A stretch of DNA of 47,567 nt from Micromonospora sp. 15K316 (GCF_004348525.1 NZ_SMKG01000024.1:1-47567); one strand, 5' to 3'. Shown: positions 8,133 to 16,785, numbered from the stretch's first letter. The notes: generated by a model not told the origin, from the letters alone. Made by a program: numbers and translations.

Positions 8133-10778
8133 ATGAACGGTCGGGTTCTCGAGCTACGGGTGCACGGGGTGTCCAACACGCCCCCGGCGCAGATCCTCGG
8201 CCTGCGCCCCGACCCGACCGGTGGGGCACCCCCGCCGCACCTCGTCGCCGGTGGAGCGGTGACCGGCTTCTACCGCGCCCCCGGCACCGGGCCGGACGAC
8301 CCACTCGTCGTCGAGGCGTACAGCTGGGGGCAGTTGACCTCCGGCGCACGGACCGCGCGCGACGTCGAGCGTGCCCTCTGGACGCTGCTGCTGCCGTTCA
8401 CCCTCGCCAACGTCGCGCTGCACGCCCGGCCCGGAATTCCCCCGGGCCCCGACCGGGAACGCTGGTCCAGCGACTCCGGCCTGACCGCCTGGCTGATCCG
8501 CCTCTTCTGCCTCAGCCTGACCTGCACGGTGGTCGTCACGGTGACCGGCATCGGCGTCGACCTCGTCGGCTGGCAGTGCGTCGACGACGACTGCCTGCGG
8601 CGGATCCCCGGGCCGTGGGAGTTCCTCGGCGAAGGGTGGTGGAGCGAGGGCACCCGCGCGCTCGCCGTCGGGCTCCTCGCCCCGGCCGGGCTGCTCGCGC
8701 TGCTGGGCCTGCTCACCTGGCGTACGTACCAGTACGAGGCGCAGATGCCCGCCGGCCCCGGCCTGCTCCCGCGCCGGCCGCAGCCGGCACGCACCGACGC
8801 CCCGCCCGGAAACCCGGGTTCCCGGTCCGACCAGCCAGCGCACCCGCCCGACCCCGAACCGGAACCGCCGCCTGCCGACCCGACGAACCCGTTGCAGGAC
8901 CGCACCTTCTGGCACGGGGAGGGGCAGCTGCGCCGCTCGGCCGTGCTGCACCTGTGCACCGGCGCGCTCGTCGCCGCCGCGGTGCCGCTCGGCACCGTGC
9001 TGGCCATGGATCCGCCCCGCGGAATCCGCGCGCTCGTCGCCTGGCCCACCGCCACGGCGGGCGGCGCGGCCCTGCTGATCGTGGTGGTGGCGCTCGGCCG
9101 GCCGTGCCTCGCCCGCCGGACCGGCGCCACCCGGCTCGGCCGGTGGACCATCGGGGTCGCCGCGCTCACCGCGCTCACCGTGACCGGCACCGTGGGGCTC
9201 CTGCTGCTGCCCGACGGGCCGGCCGGCACTCCCCTGGCCGAGCTGCGTCCACCGGTCGGCTGCGCCCGCGATCCCGGTGCGCCAGGCTGCCTGGTCGACC
9301 GGTCGCTGCCCGGATACGACTGGATCGTCTCCTGGTTGAGCCTGGGCCAGTTGCTGCTGCTGATCGCGATCGGCGCGGTCGCCCGCTCCGGACGCCGCGC
9401 GTTGGCGCCGCCGGTCGCCGCCGCGGGAGCGCTCCTGCTCGGCGTGTCGTGGATCGGCGGCCGGCCACCCCTGGTGCCGGACGCGCCGGAGTCCCTGAAG
9501 GTGTGGATGCTCGCCGCACCGGCCGTCGCGCTCGCCGCGATCGGGCTGGTGCTGCCGCCCGCGCACGCCGCCGGCGACCGACCCGCGACGCCACACGGCG
9601 CCGTGGCGTGGGGCGGCCGCGGACCGGCGGTCATCGCGGGCGCCGGTTGGCTGCTCTGCGTCGCCAACTGCGCGGGGCTGCTCTACTGGACCGCGGACCG
9701 GCTGAACAACGGGGCCACCCCGAGCGGCCGGAGCACGATCGCGCCACCGGTCCCGGTGCTCTGGAGCGGGCTCGCCTTCGCCGTCGCGACCGTCGCGCTC
9801 GCGGTCACCCTCGCCCGTGCCGGCCTGCTGCTGCACCGGCTGCGCCGCCAGGCGTACGCCGAACTGACCCCGCCCGGGCACTCGCTCTCCCCGCACGACC
9901 TGCGCCGATGCCGCGACGTCAGCCTCTTCCACGCCCTGCACCGGCTGGTCGGCGAGCACGCGATCCGGCTGCTCGGGTGCTACGCCGTCGTGGCCGCCGG
10001 ACTGGCCGCCCTCGGCTGCGCGGCCGTGCTGTCCCACGCCCGGCCGCATCCCGCGCGGGTCACCGAGGGCGCGGCCGTGCTGAAGTTCGTCGCCGACGTC
10101 GGCGGCTCGATGCTCGGTTGGCTGCCGGTGCTGGTCGCCGCGATCGGCGCGCTGGTCTACCGCAACGACACCGTACGGCGCACGGTCGGGGTGGTCTGGG
10201 ACGTGGGTACGTTCTGGCCCCGCGCCGCCCACCCGCTCGCCCCGCCGAGCTACGCCGAGCGCGCCGTACCCGAGTTGCAGACCAGGATCGCCGGGCTGCT
10301 CGCCCTCGGCGACGACGACCCGCGCCGGATGACGGGCATCATCCTCTCCGGGCACAGCCAGGGCACCGTGATCTGCGCGGCCGTCATCCTCCAACTGCCC
10401 GCACGGTGGCGGCGACGAATCTGGTTCTTCTCGTACGGCTGCCAGCTGACCCGGCTCTACGGGCGGGTCTTCCCGGCCTACTTCGGGCCGGACCGGCTGC
10501 CCACCGTGACCGGGGCGTTGACCACGCCCACCGGCCGGCAGGGCTGGACGAACTTCTGGCGGAACACCGACCCGCTCGGCTGGCCGGTGGACGCGGGCGA
10601 GCGGGACACGACAGTACGGGACCCGGAGGCGCTGCATCCCCGCGACGGCGAGGTGGCCGACCCGCCCATCCGGAACCACAGCGGCTACCCGGAGGCACCG
10701 GAGTTCCAGCAGGAGCGGGCCCGGGTCACCCGCCTGCTGCTGCGCGAGGTCCCGCTACCCCGGCGGGGCCTCGGCTAA
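8133..10778 (+). CDS. Large multi-pass membrane protein with split lipase-like alpha/beta-hydrolase motifs
   Basis: An 881-residue protein of no named function known to me. The N-terminus reads LELRVHGVSNTPP (HGV at 11-13), like the first strand and oxyanion loop of lipase folds. Several hydrophobic segments follow (about 115-140, 175-200, 280-300, 305-330, 345-370, 400-460, 500-530, 560-590, 630-660, 680-700), with a Pro-rich linker near 210-245. The C-terminal 170 residues are soluble, with GHSQG (Ser742) as the nucleophile elbow, NTDPLG (Asp813) and RNHSGYP (His849) as candidate partners. ATG at 8133 has GGGAGG seven bases upstream. Its 3' end overlaps the convergent kinase by 24 bases. 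The hydrolase assignment is inference from motifs. Confidence 0.75.
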   Translation: MNGRVLELRVHGVSNTPPAQILGLRPDPTGGAPPPHLVAGGAVTGFYRAPGTGPDDPLVVEAYSWGQLTSGARTARDVERALWTLLLPFTLANVALHARPGIPPGPDRERWSSDSGLTAWLIRLFCLSLTCTVVVTVTGIGVDLVGWQCVDDDCLRRIPGPWEFLGEGWWSEGTRALAVGLLAPAGLLALLGLLTWRTYQYEAQMPAGPGLLPRRPQPARTDAPPGNPGSRSDQPAHPPDPEPEPPPADPTNPLQDRTFWHGEGQLRRSAVLHLCTGALVAAAVPLGTVLAMDPPRGIRALVAWPTATAGGAALLIVVVALGRPCLARRTGATRLGRWTIGVAALTALTVTGTVGLLLLPDGPAGTPLAELRPPVGCARDPGAPGCLVDRSLPGYDWIVSWLSLGQLLLLIAIGAVARSGRRALAPPVAAAGALLLGVSWIGGRPPLVPDAPESLKVWMLAAPAVALAAIGLVLPPAHAAGDRPATPHGAVAWGGRGPAVIAGAGWLLCVANCAGLLYWTADRLNNGATPSGRSTIAPPVPVLWSGLAFAVATVALAVTLARAGLLLHRLRRQAYAELTPPGHSLSPHDLRRCRDVSLFHALHRLVGEHAIRLLGCYAVVAAGLAALGCAAVLSHARPHPARVTEGAAVLKFVADVGGSMLGWLPVLVAAIGALVYRNDTVRRTVGVVWDVGTFWPRAAHPLAPPSYAERAVPELQTRIAGLLALGDDDPRRMTGIILSGHSQGTVICAAVILQLPARWRRRIWFFSYGCQLTRLYGRVFPAYFGPDRLPTVTGALTTPTGRQGWTNFWRNTDPLGWPVDAGERDTTVRDPEALHPRDGEVADPPIRNHSGYPEAPEFQQERARVTRLLLREVPLPRRGLG

Positions 10779-11402
10779 CCGCACCACCACGTCCGCCCGA
10801 CCGGCGGTGCCGGCCACCAGCGTCGCGTTCTCCTCGTCGCTACCCATCGCCCAGGCTCGCGCCGCCGCCTCCGACCGCCCGTACGCGACGTGCCGGGCGG
10901 TGAGCCGACGCAGCCGCAGCTCGGCGTCCAGGTCGAGGAACCACGCCTCGTGCAGCAGGGACCGCACCTCGTCCCACGGGGTCAGCGGCAGCAGCAGGTA
11001 GTTGCCCTCGGTGACCACGAGGCGCACCTCCGGCGGCACCTCGATCGAGCCGGCGATCGGCTCCTCCAGGTCCCGGCGGAACGCGGGGGCGTAGACGGAG
11101 GTCGGCTCCAGCCGGTGCAGCCGGCGCAGCAGCGAGACGAAGCCGTTGGCGTCGAAGGTGTCGACCGCGCCCTTGCGGTCGGCGCGGCCGAGCCGCTCCA
11201 GCTCCGACTGCGCGAGATGGAAACCGTCCATCGGCACCAGCCGGGCGGCCGGCCCGACCTCGGCGACGATCCGCTCGGCGAGGGTGGACTTGCCCGCACC
11301 CGGTGCGCCCGCGATGCCGAGCAGTTGGCGGGGACCGGCCTCGGCCAGGGAACGCGCCCGCTCGATCAGCTCCTCGACCGGGAGCACCCGTGCCGCCGCC
11401 AT
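10755..11402 (-). CDS. P-loop nucleoside/nucleotide (uridine kinase/PanK-like) kinase
   Basis: A 215-residue kinase of the PRK/uridine kinase/YggC-like group. The Walker A loop is GIAGAPGAGKST near residue 30. VPMDGFHLAQSELERLGRADRKGAVDTFDANGF is the typical substrate-binding stretch, followed by VVTEGNYLLL (Walker B-like). RLTARHVAYGRSEAAARAWAMGSDEENA contains the lid arginines. The ATG overlaps the TGA of the SIMPL gene (TGATG), so translation is probably coupled. The tail overlaps the end of the convergent membrane-hydrolase gene. The substrate may be a nucleoside, pantothenate-like compound or sugar; sequence alone does not decide. Confidence 0.85.
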   Translation of the reverse strand: MAAARVLPVEELIERARSLAEAGPRQLLGIAGAPGAGKSTLAERIVAEVGPAARLVPMDGFHLAQSELERLGRADRKGAVDTFDANGFVSLLRRLHRLEPTSVYAPAFRRDLEEPIAGSIEVPPEVRLVVTEGNYLLLPLTPWDEVRSLLHEAWFLDLDAELRLRRLTARHVAYGRSEAAARAWAMGSDEENATLVAGTAGRADVVVRLAEAPPG

Positions 11403-12043
11403 CAGCCCAGAACCGGCTCGGAGATCGCGAAGCGCGCCTGCACGGCGGCCTGCACGGACTGCGGCTGCGGATCGAGGTCGAGGTCCGCCCGCCCGCCCGC
11501 CTCGGGGCCACCGGCGTACGCCATCCGGGCCATCATCGGCCGCTCGGCGCCGGTGTCCGCGAGCTCGATGAGCGCGGTGACGCGGGCGCGGAGCGCCTCG
11601 GCGTACTCCCGGCCACGGGTGAGGGCGTCGGCGATCGCGGCGTGCCGGACCTCGCGGTACGTCGGGCTGTCCGGCCGCAGCGACCACCACGGCCCGGCGA
11701 TCTCCACCTGGTCCAGCTCGGCCACGCGGAGCATCAGCTCGCCGAGGGCGGTGAAGTCGCTGACCGTGACGGTGGTGGTGACGCTCCCGTGCCAGCCGAC
11801 CACCCGCTCGCTGCTGCGCCGGGTCTCCGGCCGTACCCGCAGGTCCCCGGTCTCCCGCCGGTCGATCGCCGCGCCCTCGCCGTCGAGCAGCACGCGGACG
11901 GCGGCGGCCCGTTCGGCGAGCCGGGTCAGGGTGGTCTCCCGGTCCCGGTCGCGGGCCGTCACGGTGATCGCGAACCGGGCCAGCTCCGGGGCAACCTCCC
12001 GGTACGCCTCGCCGCGTACGGTCACCACCGGCCCGTCCATCAT
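11402..12043 (-). CDS. SIMPL domain (DUF541) protein
   Basis: A 213-residue SIMPL/DUF541 protein. VTVRGEAYREVAPELARFAITVTARDRDRETTL is the family's first strand-helix unit. The middle has TTTVTVSDFTALGELMLRVAEL, and VRHAAIADALTRGREYAEALRARV is the conserved repeat helix. Many family members are exported, but no signal peptide is visible here, suggesting a cytoplasmic form. It begins with two consecutive ATG codons after GAGGG. Its stop overlaps the start of the kinase gene, so they form a two-gene operon. The molecular function of SIMPL proteins is poorly defined, and the pairing with a kinase is the only clue here. Confidence 0.88.
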   Translation of the reverse strand: MMDGPVVTVRGEAYREVAPELARFAITVTARDRDRETTLTRLAERAAAVRVLLDGEGAAIDRRETGDLRVRPETRRSSERVVGWHGSVTTTVTVSDFTALGELMLRVAELDQVEIAGPWWSLRPDSPTYREVRHAAIADALTRGREYAEALRARVTALIELADTGAERPMMARMAYAGGPEAGGRADLDLDPQPQSVQAAVQARFAISEPVLG

Positions 12044-12098
12044 GCCCTCACCCTAGTCGTGGCCGCGCCCCGGCGTCGGGCCGGCGCTCAGCTCGCGC

Positions 12099-13115
12099 TC
12101 ACGCCGCCGGTCGGCGCGCCAGGTAGGTCACCACGTCCGCGCCCACGTGGCAGCCGGCCAGGTGACCGCCCGCCGAGCCGAGCTCCAGCAGGTACGCCAG
12201 CTCGGCGGCGTGGTCCCCACCGGCGGGGAACTCACGCCGGTGTTCGTCCAGCCTTCGGTCGAAGAGCGTCCGGCGCAGCTCCTGCGCCTGCCGGTACCGC
12301 TCGACGAGCGCGTTCGGGTCGTCCCGGCGCAGCGCGTCGACCAGCTCGTCGAGCACCAGGCGGACCTGGCCGAGCTGGTCGAGCACCTGGTCCCGGTTCT
12401 GGAAGAGCATGTCGGCGATGCGCTCCACCGGCGTGCCGACCACCCGGGTGCCGTCCCGGAAGCTCCCCGCGGCCAGCCCGAGTACGGCCTCCCGCGTCGG
12501 CACCTCCGCCGCCGCCCCGGCGAGGCTCCCCGCCAGTAGGTGGGGGACGTGGGACGAGAGGGCGACCACCGAGTCGTGCGCCGTCGGTGACATCGGTACG
12601 ACGCGGGCCGCGAAGACCGCCACGAGGAGGTCGGCCAGTAGCCGGAACGGCCCGATGCCGTCGAGACTCGGGCAGAGCACCCAGGCCGCCCCGTCGAACA
12701 GCCCCGGCACGGCGGCGGTCAGCCCGGACCGTTCGGTGCCCGCCATGGGGTGGCCCGGCACGAACCGCCCGGTCAGGCCCTGCTCGGCCGCGAAGCGGGC
12801 CACCGCGCCCTTGGTGCTGCCCACGTCGGTGACCACACAGTGGTCGCCGGTCTGCGAGGCGACGGTGCGCAGGGTCTCCGGCAGGCTGGCGAGCGGCCCG
12901 GCGAGGAAGACGACGTCCCGGTCCCGGAGCGCGTCGGCCAGCTCGTCGGGGAAGCGCACCCCTCGGTCCCGGCCGGCGGCGCGGGTCGCGGCATCCGGGT
13001 CCCAGCCGACGACGTCCGGGTACGCCTCCCGGAGTCGGAGCAGGATCGAACCACCGATGAGGCCGGTACCCACCACCGCGACCCGTGGCCGCCGATCCAC
13101 GCTCTCCACCGACAC
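12099..13115 (-). CDS. tyrA: Prephenate dehydrogenase
   Basis: A 338-residue TyrA. It oxidatively decarboxylates prephenate to 4-hydroxyphenylpyruvate with NAD(P), leading to tyrosine. Residues 11-25 hold the Rossmann loop VAVVGTGLIGGS. VGSTKG (98-103) and GHPMAGTE (121-128) are the substrate-binding loops, with the catalytic His in the latter. VALSSHVPHLLA begins the helical dimerisation domain. There is no clear ACT domain at the end, so feedback control by tyrosine through ACT is not expected. GTG start. dapC lies 43 bases upstream on the same strand, so an amino-acid operon reading ferredoxin, dapC, tyrA is likely. Confidence 0.94.
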   Translation of the reverse strand: MSVESVDRRPRVAVVGTGLIGGSILLRLREAYPDVVGWDPDAATRAAGRDRGVRFPDELADALRDRDVVFLAGPLASLPETLRTVASQTGDHCVVTDVGSTKGAVARFAAEQGLTGRFVPGHPMAGTERSGLTAAVPGLFDGAAWVLCPSLDGIGPFRLLADLLVAVFAARVVPMSPTAHDSVVALSSHVPHLLAGSLAGAAAEVPTREAVLGLAAGSFRDGTRVVGTPVERIADMLFQNRDQVLDQLGQVRLVLDELVDALRRDDPNALVERYRQAQELRRTLFDRRLDEHRREFPAGGDHAAELAYLLELGSAGGHLAGCHVGADVVTYLARRPAA

Positions 13116-13158
13116 GTACCTCGTCCCGATCCTGCCGCCGTCGAACGACGAGGCGGGC

Positions 13159-14268
13159 TCAGTTCCCGGCGAGTCGGCCGGCCACCGCCGCGACCCGCTC
13201 GTCGGACTCGGTCAGCGCGACCCGGACGTGCTGCCCACCGGTCGGACCGTAGAAGAGGCCCGGGGCGACGAGAATGCCCCGCCGGGCCAGCCAGTCGACA
13301 GTCTTCCCGCACTCCTCGCCGCGGGTCGCCCAGAGGTAGAGGCCCGCCTCCGAGTGCTCGATGATGAAACCGGCCGCCTCGAACGCCTGGCGCAGCACCT
13401 CCCGCCGGGCCCGGTAGCGCTCCCGCTGCTCCACGACGTGCTGCTCGTCCTGCAGGGCGGCCACCATCGCCGCCTGCACGGGCGCGGGCACGATCATGCC
13501 GGCGTGCTTGCGCACCGCGAGCAGCTCGGCCACCAGCGCCGGGTCGCCGGCGACGAAACCGGCCCGGTAGCCGGCGAGGTTCGACCGCTTGGAGAGTGAG
13601 TGCACGGAGAGCACACCCTCGTACGAACCGCCGCAGACCTCGGGCGAGAGCACCGAGACCGGCTCCGCCGACCAGCCGAGGGGCAGGTAGCACTCGTCGC
13701 TGGCGACCACCGCCCCCCGCTCGCGTGCCCAGTCGACCACCTTGCGCAGGTGGGCCGCGGGCAGCACCTTGCCGGTCGGGTTGCCGGGCGAGTTGACCCA
13801 GACCAGCCGGACCCGTGAGGTCGGGCCGACCGAGGTCAGCGAGTCGCTGCGCACCACCGTGGCGCCGGCGAGCCGGGCACCCACCTCGTACGTCGGGTAG
13901 CTGACCGACGGCACCACGACCACGTCGTCCGGCCCGATCCCGAGCAGGGTCGGCAGCCAGGCGACCAGCTCCTTCGAACCGATGGTCGGCAGCACACCGA
14001 GACCGTTCGCCCCGGCGCCGCAGGCACGGACCACCCAGGCGGTGATCGCCGCGCGCAGCGCGGGGGTGCCGGCGGTCAGCGGGTACCCCGGCGAGTCGGA
14101 AGCGTCAGCCAACGCCTGCCGGATCACCTGTGGCACCGGGTCGACCGGCGTGCCGACGGAGAGGTTGATCAGCCCCTCCGGGTGCGCGGCGGCGACGGTT
14201 GCCGCCGCGTCCAGGGTGTCCCAGGGGAAGTCGGGCAGGTGCGCCGAGATCGGCGCGGGCCTGCTCAG
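13159..14268 (-). CDS. dapC: Succinyldiaminopimelate aminotransferase, actinobacterial type, probable CTG start
   Basis: A 369-residue fold-type I PLP aminotransferase. It converts N-succinyl-2-amino-6-ketopimelate to N-succinyl-LL-DAP. The N-terminus APISAHLPDFPWDTL and LSVGTPVDPVP are typical of actinobacterial DapC. LSKRSNLAGYRAGFVAG carries the PLP lysine (Lys227). The first ATG/GTG in frame, at 14136, would remove 44 conserved residues. Upstream, the only start-like codon before an in-frame stop is CTG at 14268-14266, which overlaps the ferredoxin TGA as CTGA and has GGTGAGGGA four to five bases before it. I therefore infer a CTG start coupled to the ferredoxin gene. Its partners dapD and dapE are in this window. 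Confidence 0.88.
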   Translation of the reverse strand: MSRPAPISAHLPDFPWDTLDAAATVAAAHPEGLINLSVGTPVDPVPQVIRQALADASDSPGYPLTAGTPALRAAITAWVVRACGAGANGLGVLPTIGSKELVAWLPTLLGIGPDDVVVVPSVSYPTYEVGARLAGATVVRSDSLTSVGPTSRVRLVWVNSPGNPTGKVLPAAHLRKVVDWARERGAVVASDECYLPLGWSAEPVSVLSPEVCGGSYEGVLSVHSLSKRSNLAGYRAGFVAGDPALVAELLAVRKHAGMIVPAPVQAAMVAALQDEQHVVEQRERYRARREVLRQAFEAAGFIIEHSEAGLYLWATRGEECGKTVDWLARRGILVAPGLFYGPTGGQHVRVALTESDERVAAVAGRLAGN

Positions 14269-14591
14269 TGTCCCTCACCGCGCGGCGGCTGCGCGGCGAC
14301 GAACGCCGCATCCTTCTCCACCTTGCCGATCTTCGAGGCGCCGCCGGGCGAGCCGAGGTCCTCGAAGAACTCGTAGTTGGCGCCCGTGTAGTCCTTCCAC
14401 TGCTCCGGGACGTCGTCCTCGTAGAAGATCGCCTCGACGGGGCAGACGGGCTCACAGGCACCACAGTCGACGCACTCGTCGGGGTGGATGTAGAGCATCC
14501 GGTTGCCCTCGTAAATGCAGTCGACCGGGCACTCCTCGATGCATGCCTTGTCGAGCACATCCACGCACGGCTCGGCGATGATGTAGGTCAC
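14265..14591 (-). CDS. fdxA: 7Fe ferredoxin ([3Fe-4S][4Fe-4S])
   Basis: A 108-residue seven-iron ferredoxin of the FdxA/FdxC type, a soluble low-potential electron carrier. CVDVLDKACIEECP supplies ligands for the 3Fe cluster, and CVDCGACEPVCP gives the 4Fe-4S ligands. The C-terminal half lacks Cys, as is typical. GTG start with GGAGGAGA about eight bases upstream. Its TGA overlaps the proposed CTG start of dapC. The ferredoxin-dapC pairing is conserved in actinobacteria, although DapC itself needs no ferredoxin; the link is probably transcriptional. Confidence 0.95.
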   Translation of the reverse strand: MTYIIAEPCVDVLDKACIEECPVDCIYEGNRMLYIHPDECVDCGACEPVCPVEAIFYEDDVPEQWKDYTGANYEFFEDLGSPGGASKIGKVEKDAAFVAAQPPRGEGH

Positions 14592-14670
14592 CGGTCTTCT
14601 CCTCCGCAAGACGCGCCGCGATCTCCCGCGACGGTAAGAGCCTAGTATCTCGCCGGGGAGGGGGTCGATC

Positions 14671-15639
14671 GTGCTGGGTCAGCAGGATGTGGGACACCGG
14701 ATCGTGGTTCGGCGGATTGTTGGTATTCGCGAAGGCAGACCCCTCTTCTCGGACGCCCTCGGCGAGCTGGTCGAGCTGGACGAGACCCATCTCACGTTGA
14801 GCACCGCACAGGGCCCGCTGCGCGTGCCGCGGGACGAGGTGCACCGGGCCAAGCGGGTACCGCCGGCCCGTCGCCCCACCGCGGCGGCCGTGGTCGACCT
14901 GGAACTGGCCGCGGACGAGGCCTGGCCGGCGCCGACGCACGAGCGCCTGGGTGGCTGGCTGCTGCGGGCCGCCGACGGCTGGACCGGCCGGGCCAACTCG
15001 GCGCTACCGGTCGGCGATCCGGACCGGCCGCTGCCGGCCGCCCTGGACACGGTCGAGCGTTGGTACGCCGAACGCGGCCTCACCCCGATGGTGAACACCC
15101 CGCTGCCGCTCGCCACACCGGTCGGCGCCGAGCTGGACGCCCGGGGCTGGAGCAGCCGGCCGCCGGTGCTGGTGCAGACCGCCCCGCTCCCCCTGCCGCA
15201 CGCTCCGGTGCCGTCGTCGCGTGGCCCCGCAACGACGGCCGTGGTGGAGCTGGCCGTCGCGCCGACGCCGGAGTGGCTGGCGATAGTGGGCGACCGCAAG
15301 GCCGGCCTGCCGGACGCCGCCCGCCACGTGCTGACCGCCGTGGACCACGTCCGCTTCGCGCACGCCTACGTCGACGGCACGTTGACCGGGATCGGCCGGG
15401 GCACGGTGACCGGCCGGGGCCGCTGGCTGGGGTTGACCCTCATCGAGGTGCTCCCGGCGGCCCGCCGGCAGGGGCTGGCGCGCCGGATCATCCGCGCGCT
15501 CGCACAGTGGGGCGCGGAGACCGGCGCCACCCACGCCTTCCTCCAGGTCGAACAGCGCAACACCGCTGCCGTGGCCCTCTACCAGCGGCTCGGCTTCGCC
15601 ACCCACCACACCTACCTGAGCCGCGTCGCCCCGTACTGA
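14671..15639 (+). CDS. GNAT family N-acetyltransferase with N-terminal extension
   Basis: A 322-residue protein. The C-terminal 130 residues form a GNAT domain: LTLIEVLPAARRQGLARRIIRALAQWG is motif A with the acetyl-CoA loop RRQGLA, and LQVEQRNTAAVALYQRLGF is motif B. The first 60 residues (VRRIVGIREGRPLFSDALGELVELDETHLTL) resemble a small beta-barrel, and the middle is a degenerate GNAT-like region, so this may be a double-GNAT fold. GTG start with GGGGAGGGGG eight bases upstream and TAGTAT at 14643-14648 as a possible -10. It is divergent from the ferredoxin operon. Acceptor unknown. Confidence 0.85.
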   Translation: MLGQQDVGHRIVVRRIVGIREGRPLFSDALGELVELDETHLTLSTAQGPLRVPRDEVHRAKRVPPARRPTAAAVVDLELAADEAWPAPTHERLGGWLLRAADGWTGRANSALPVGDPDRPLPAALDTVERWYAERGLTPMVNTPLPLATPVGAELDARGWSSRPPVLVQTAPLPLPHAPVPSSRGPATTAVVELAVAPTPEWLAIVGDRKAGLPDAARHVLTAVDHVRFAHAYVDGTLTGIGRGTVTGRGRWLGLTLIEVLPAARRQGLARRIIRALAQWGAETGATHAFLQVEQRNTAAVALYQRLGFATHHTYLSRVAPY

Positions 15640-15690
15640 CACCTCCGGGTCGCGCGCTCCTGCCCCGCCCCGAGATCTATTCGAGCTCCT

Positions 15691-15730
15691 GGAATCGGGG
15701 GGGTCGCAGGCACCAGGACACCCCGATTCC
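15691..15730. terminator. Terminator-like inverted repeat between convergent genes
   Basis: GGAATCGGGG at 15691-15700 pairs with CCCCGATTCC at 15721-15730. The inner GTC/GAC can extend the stem around the loop. It lies between the GNAT gene and the end of a convergent membrane-protein gene. Confidence 0.6.
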
Positions 15731-15783
15731 CGCGAAGACGAGTCGACCAGCCTGTCCCCGTCAGGTCCGTCGACCAGGCCCGG

Positions 15784-16248
15784 TCAGCGACGGACGACCT
15801 TGCGGGGCTTGGCGGCCCGCAGCTCGGCGTACCGCTTGAGGCCCTGCGACCGGTGGTCGAGGCCGAGTGCGGTGGCCACCAGGTAGCCGACGAGCGCCCC
15901 CGCCAGAGCGGCGCCGAGGTAGAACCAGATCTGGGCGAAGAAGGTGCCCGCGCCGCCGGCGAACGGGCTGCCGCCGACCAGCAGTGGGCCGACCAGCACC
16001 GTCAGGAGCATCGCGACCAGCACGACGCCCAGCATGTCGGCCGACCATTCGCCCAGCGGTCGACGCCGCCCCCAGACGAAGGCGAGCACGGCGAGGATCA
16101 CCCCGATCAGCACGAACATGCCGAGCGACACCCGGTCGGCGGCGCTGTCGTCGCCGTCGAAGCCGAAGTGGATGATCAACCGAGCGACGACGTTGACCGC
16201 GAAGAGCACCCCGGCGAGCACTCCGATGTCGCGCCAGCGCCTCTCCAT
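15784..16248 (-). CDS. Four-helix integral membrane protein, function unknown
   Basis: A 154-residue protein with four hydrophobic segments at about 8-28, 41-62, 72-95 and 103-128, and a basic cytoplasmic tail ending KPRKVVRR. No catalytic motif is visible. The start ATG has GGGAGGT nine bases upstream. It is transcribed in the same direction as mshB and its partner but separated from them by 78 bases holding a weak hairpin, so it may be a separate unit. I do not recognise the family. Confidence 0.8.
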   Translation of the reverse strand: MERRWRDIGVLAGVLFAVNVVARLIIHFGFDGDDSAADRVSLGMFVLIGVILAVLAFVWGRRRPLGEWSADMLGVVLVAMLLTVLVGPLLVGGSPFAGGAGTFFAQIWFYLGAALAGALVGYLVATALGLDHRSQGLKRYAELRAAKPRKVVRR

Positions 16249-16265
16249 CGCACGACCTCCCGCCC

Positions 16266-16285
16266 AACCGTCCCCTCGAACGGTT
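16266..16285 (-). terminator. Weak hairpin AACCGT-N8-ACGGTT downstream of the mshB operon
   Basis: Six-base perfect arms 42 bases after the end of the mshB partner gene and just ahead of the next start on the same strand. It could be a weak terminator or an operator for the downstream membrane protein. Confidence 0.3.
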
Positions 16286-16326
16286 TCCTGGCAGGAATAT
16301 CTACCACCCGAACCTGTGTGCCGTCA

Positions 16327-16785
16327 TCACCCGGGCGAGTGCGGCGACGGCGCGAGGATCTGCCGGAAACCCACCACGGCGAAGGTCATCGCACCGGCCA
16401 CGATCATGACGAGGCCTACCCAGTTGTTCCCGGCGAGCAGCAGATCCCCCTCGGCGGTCCGCACCGCCGCGACAGCCATCAGCGCGAACCACGGCACCGC
16501 CGGCAGCGCCACCGACCAGCGGCGGCCGACCGCCCGGTGGGCGAACCACCCGAGCGCGATGTTCGCGCCGACCGCCAGCAGCACCGACACCCCGACGAGC
16601 TGGCCGGCCACCCGGAGCGTGGCGAGCAGCAGCTCCACCACCCCGGTCACCACGCCGGCCACCACCGCCACGAGGCCACCGGCCACCCGCAGGCCGAGGT
16701 CGAGCAGGCGTGGCGGCGGGCCCGCCGGTGGCGGCGGGCTGGTCTCGTCCGGGGCGACCGACATCGGGACGGTGGGGAGGGTCAC
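16327..16785 (-). CDS. Multi-pass membrane protein coupled to mshB (DUF6113-like)
   Basis: A 152-residue membrane protein. A Pro-rich N-terminus ([11 protein letters not shown]) is followed by about four transmembrane stretches at 33-55, 62-84, 92-112 and 122-143. The GTG start overlaps the mshB TGA as GTGA, so it is translated with mshB; an internal ATG (MSVAPDE) is an alternative start. Similar small membrane proteins follow mshB in other actinomycetes, which suggests the DUF6113 name, held with moderate confidence. Function unknown. Confidence 0.75.
   Translation of the reverse strand: MTLPTVPMSVAPDETSPPPPAGPPPRLLDLGLRVAGGLVAVVAGVVTGVVELLLATLRVAGQLVGVSVLLAVGANIALGWFAHRAVGRRWSVALPAVPWFALMAVAAVRTAEGDLLLAGNNWVGLVMIVAGAMTFAVVGFRQILAPSPHSPG

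Noticed and set aside
7844..10903. A 1019-codon open frame on the plus strand over the membrane-hydrolase gene
   Set aside because: Low-complexity Arg/Pro composition; the other frame has a ribosome site, membrane segments and hydrolase motifs.
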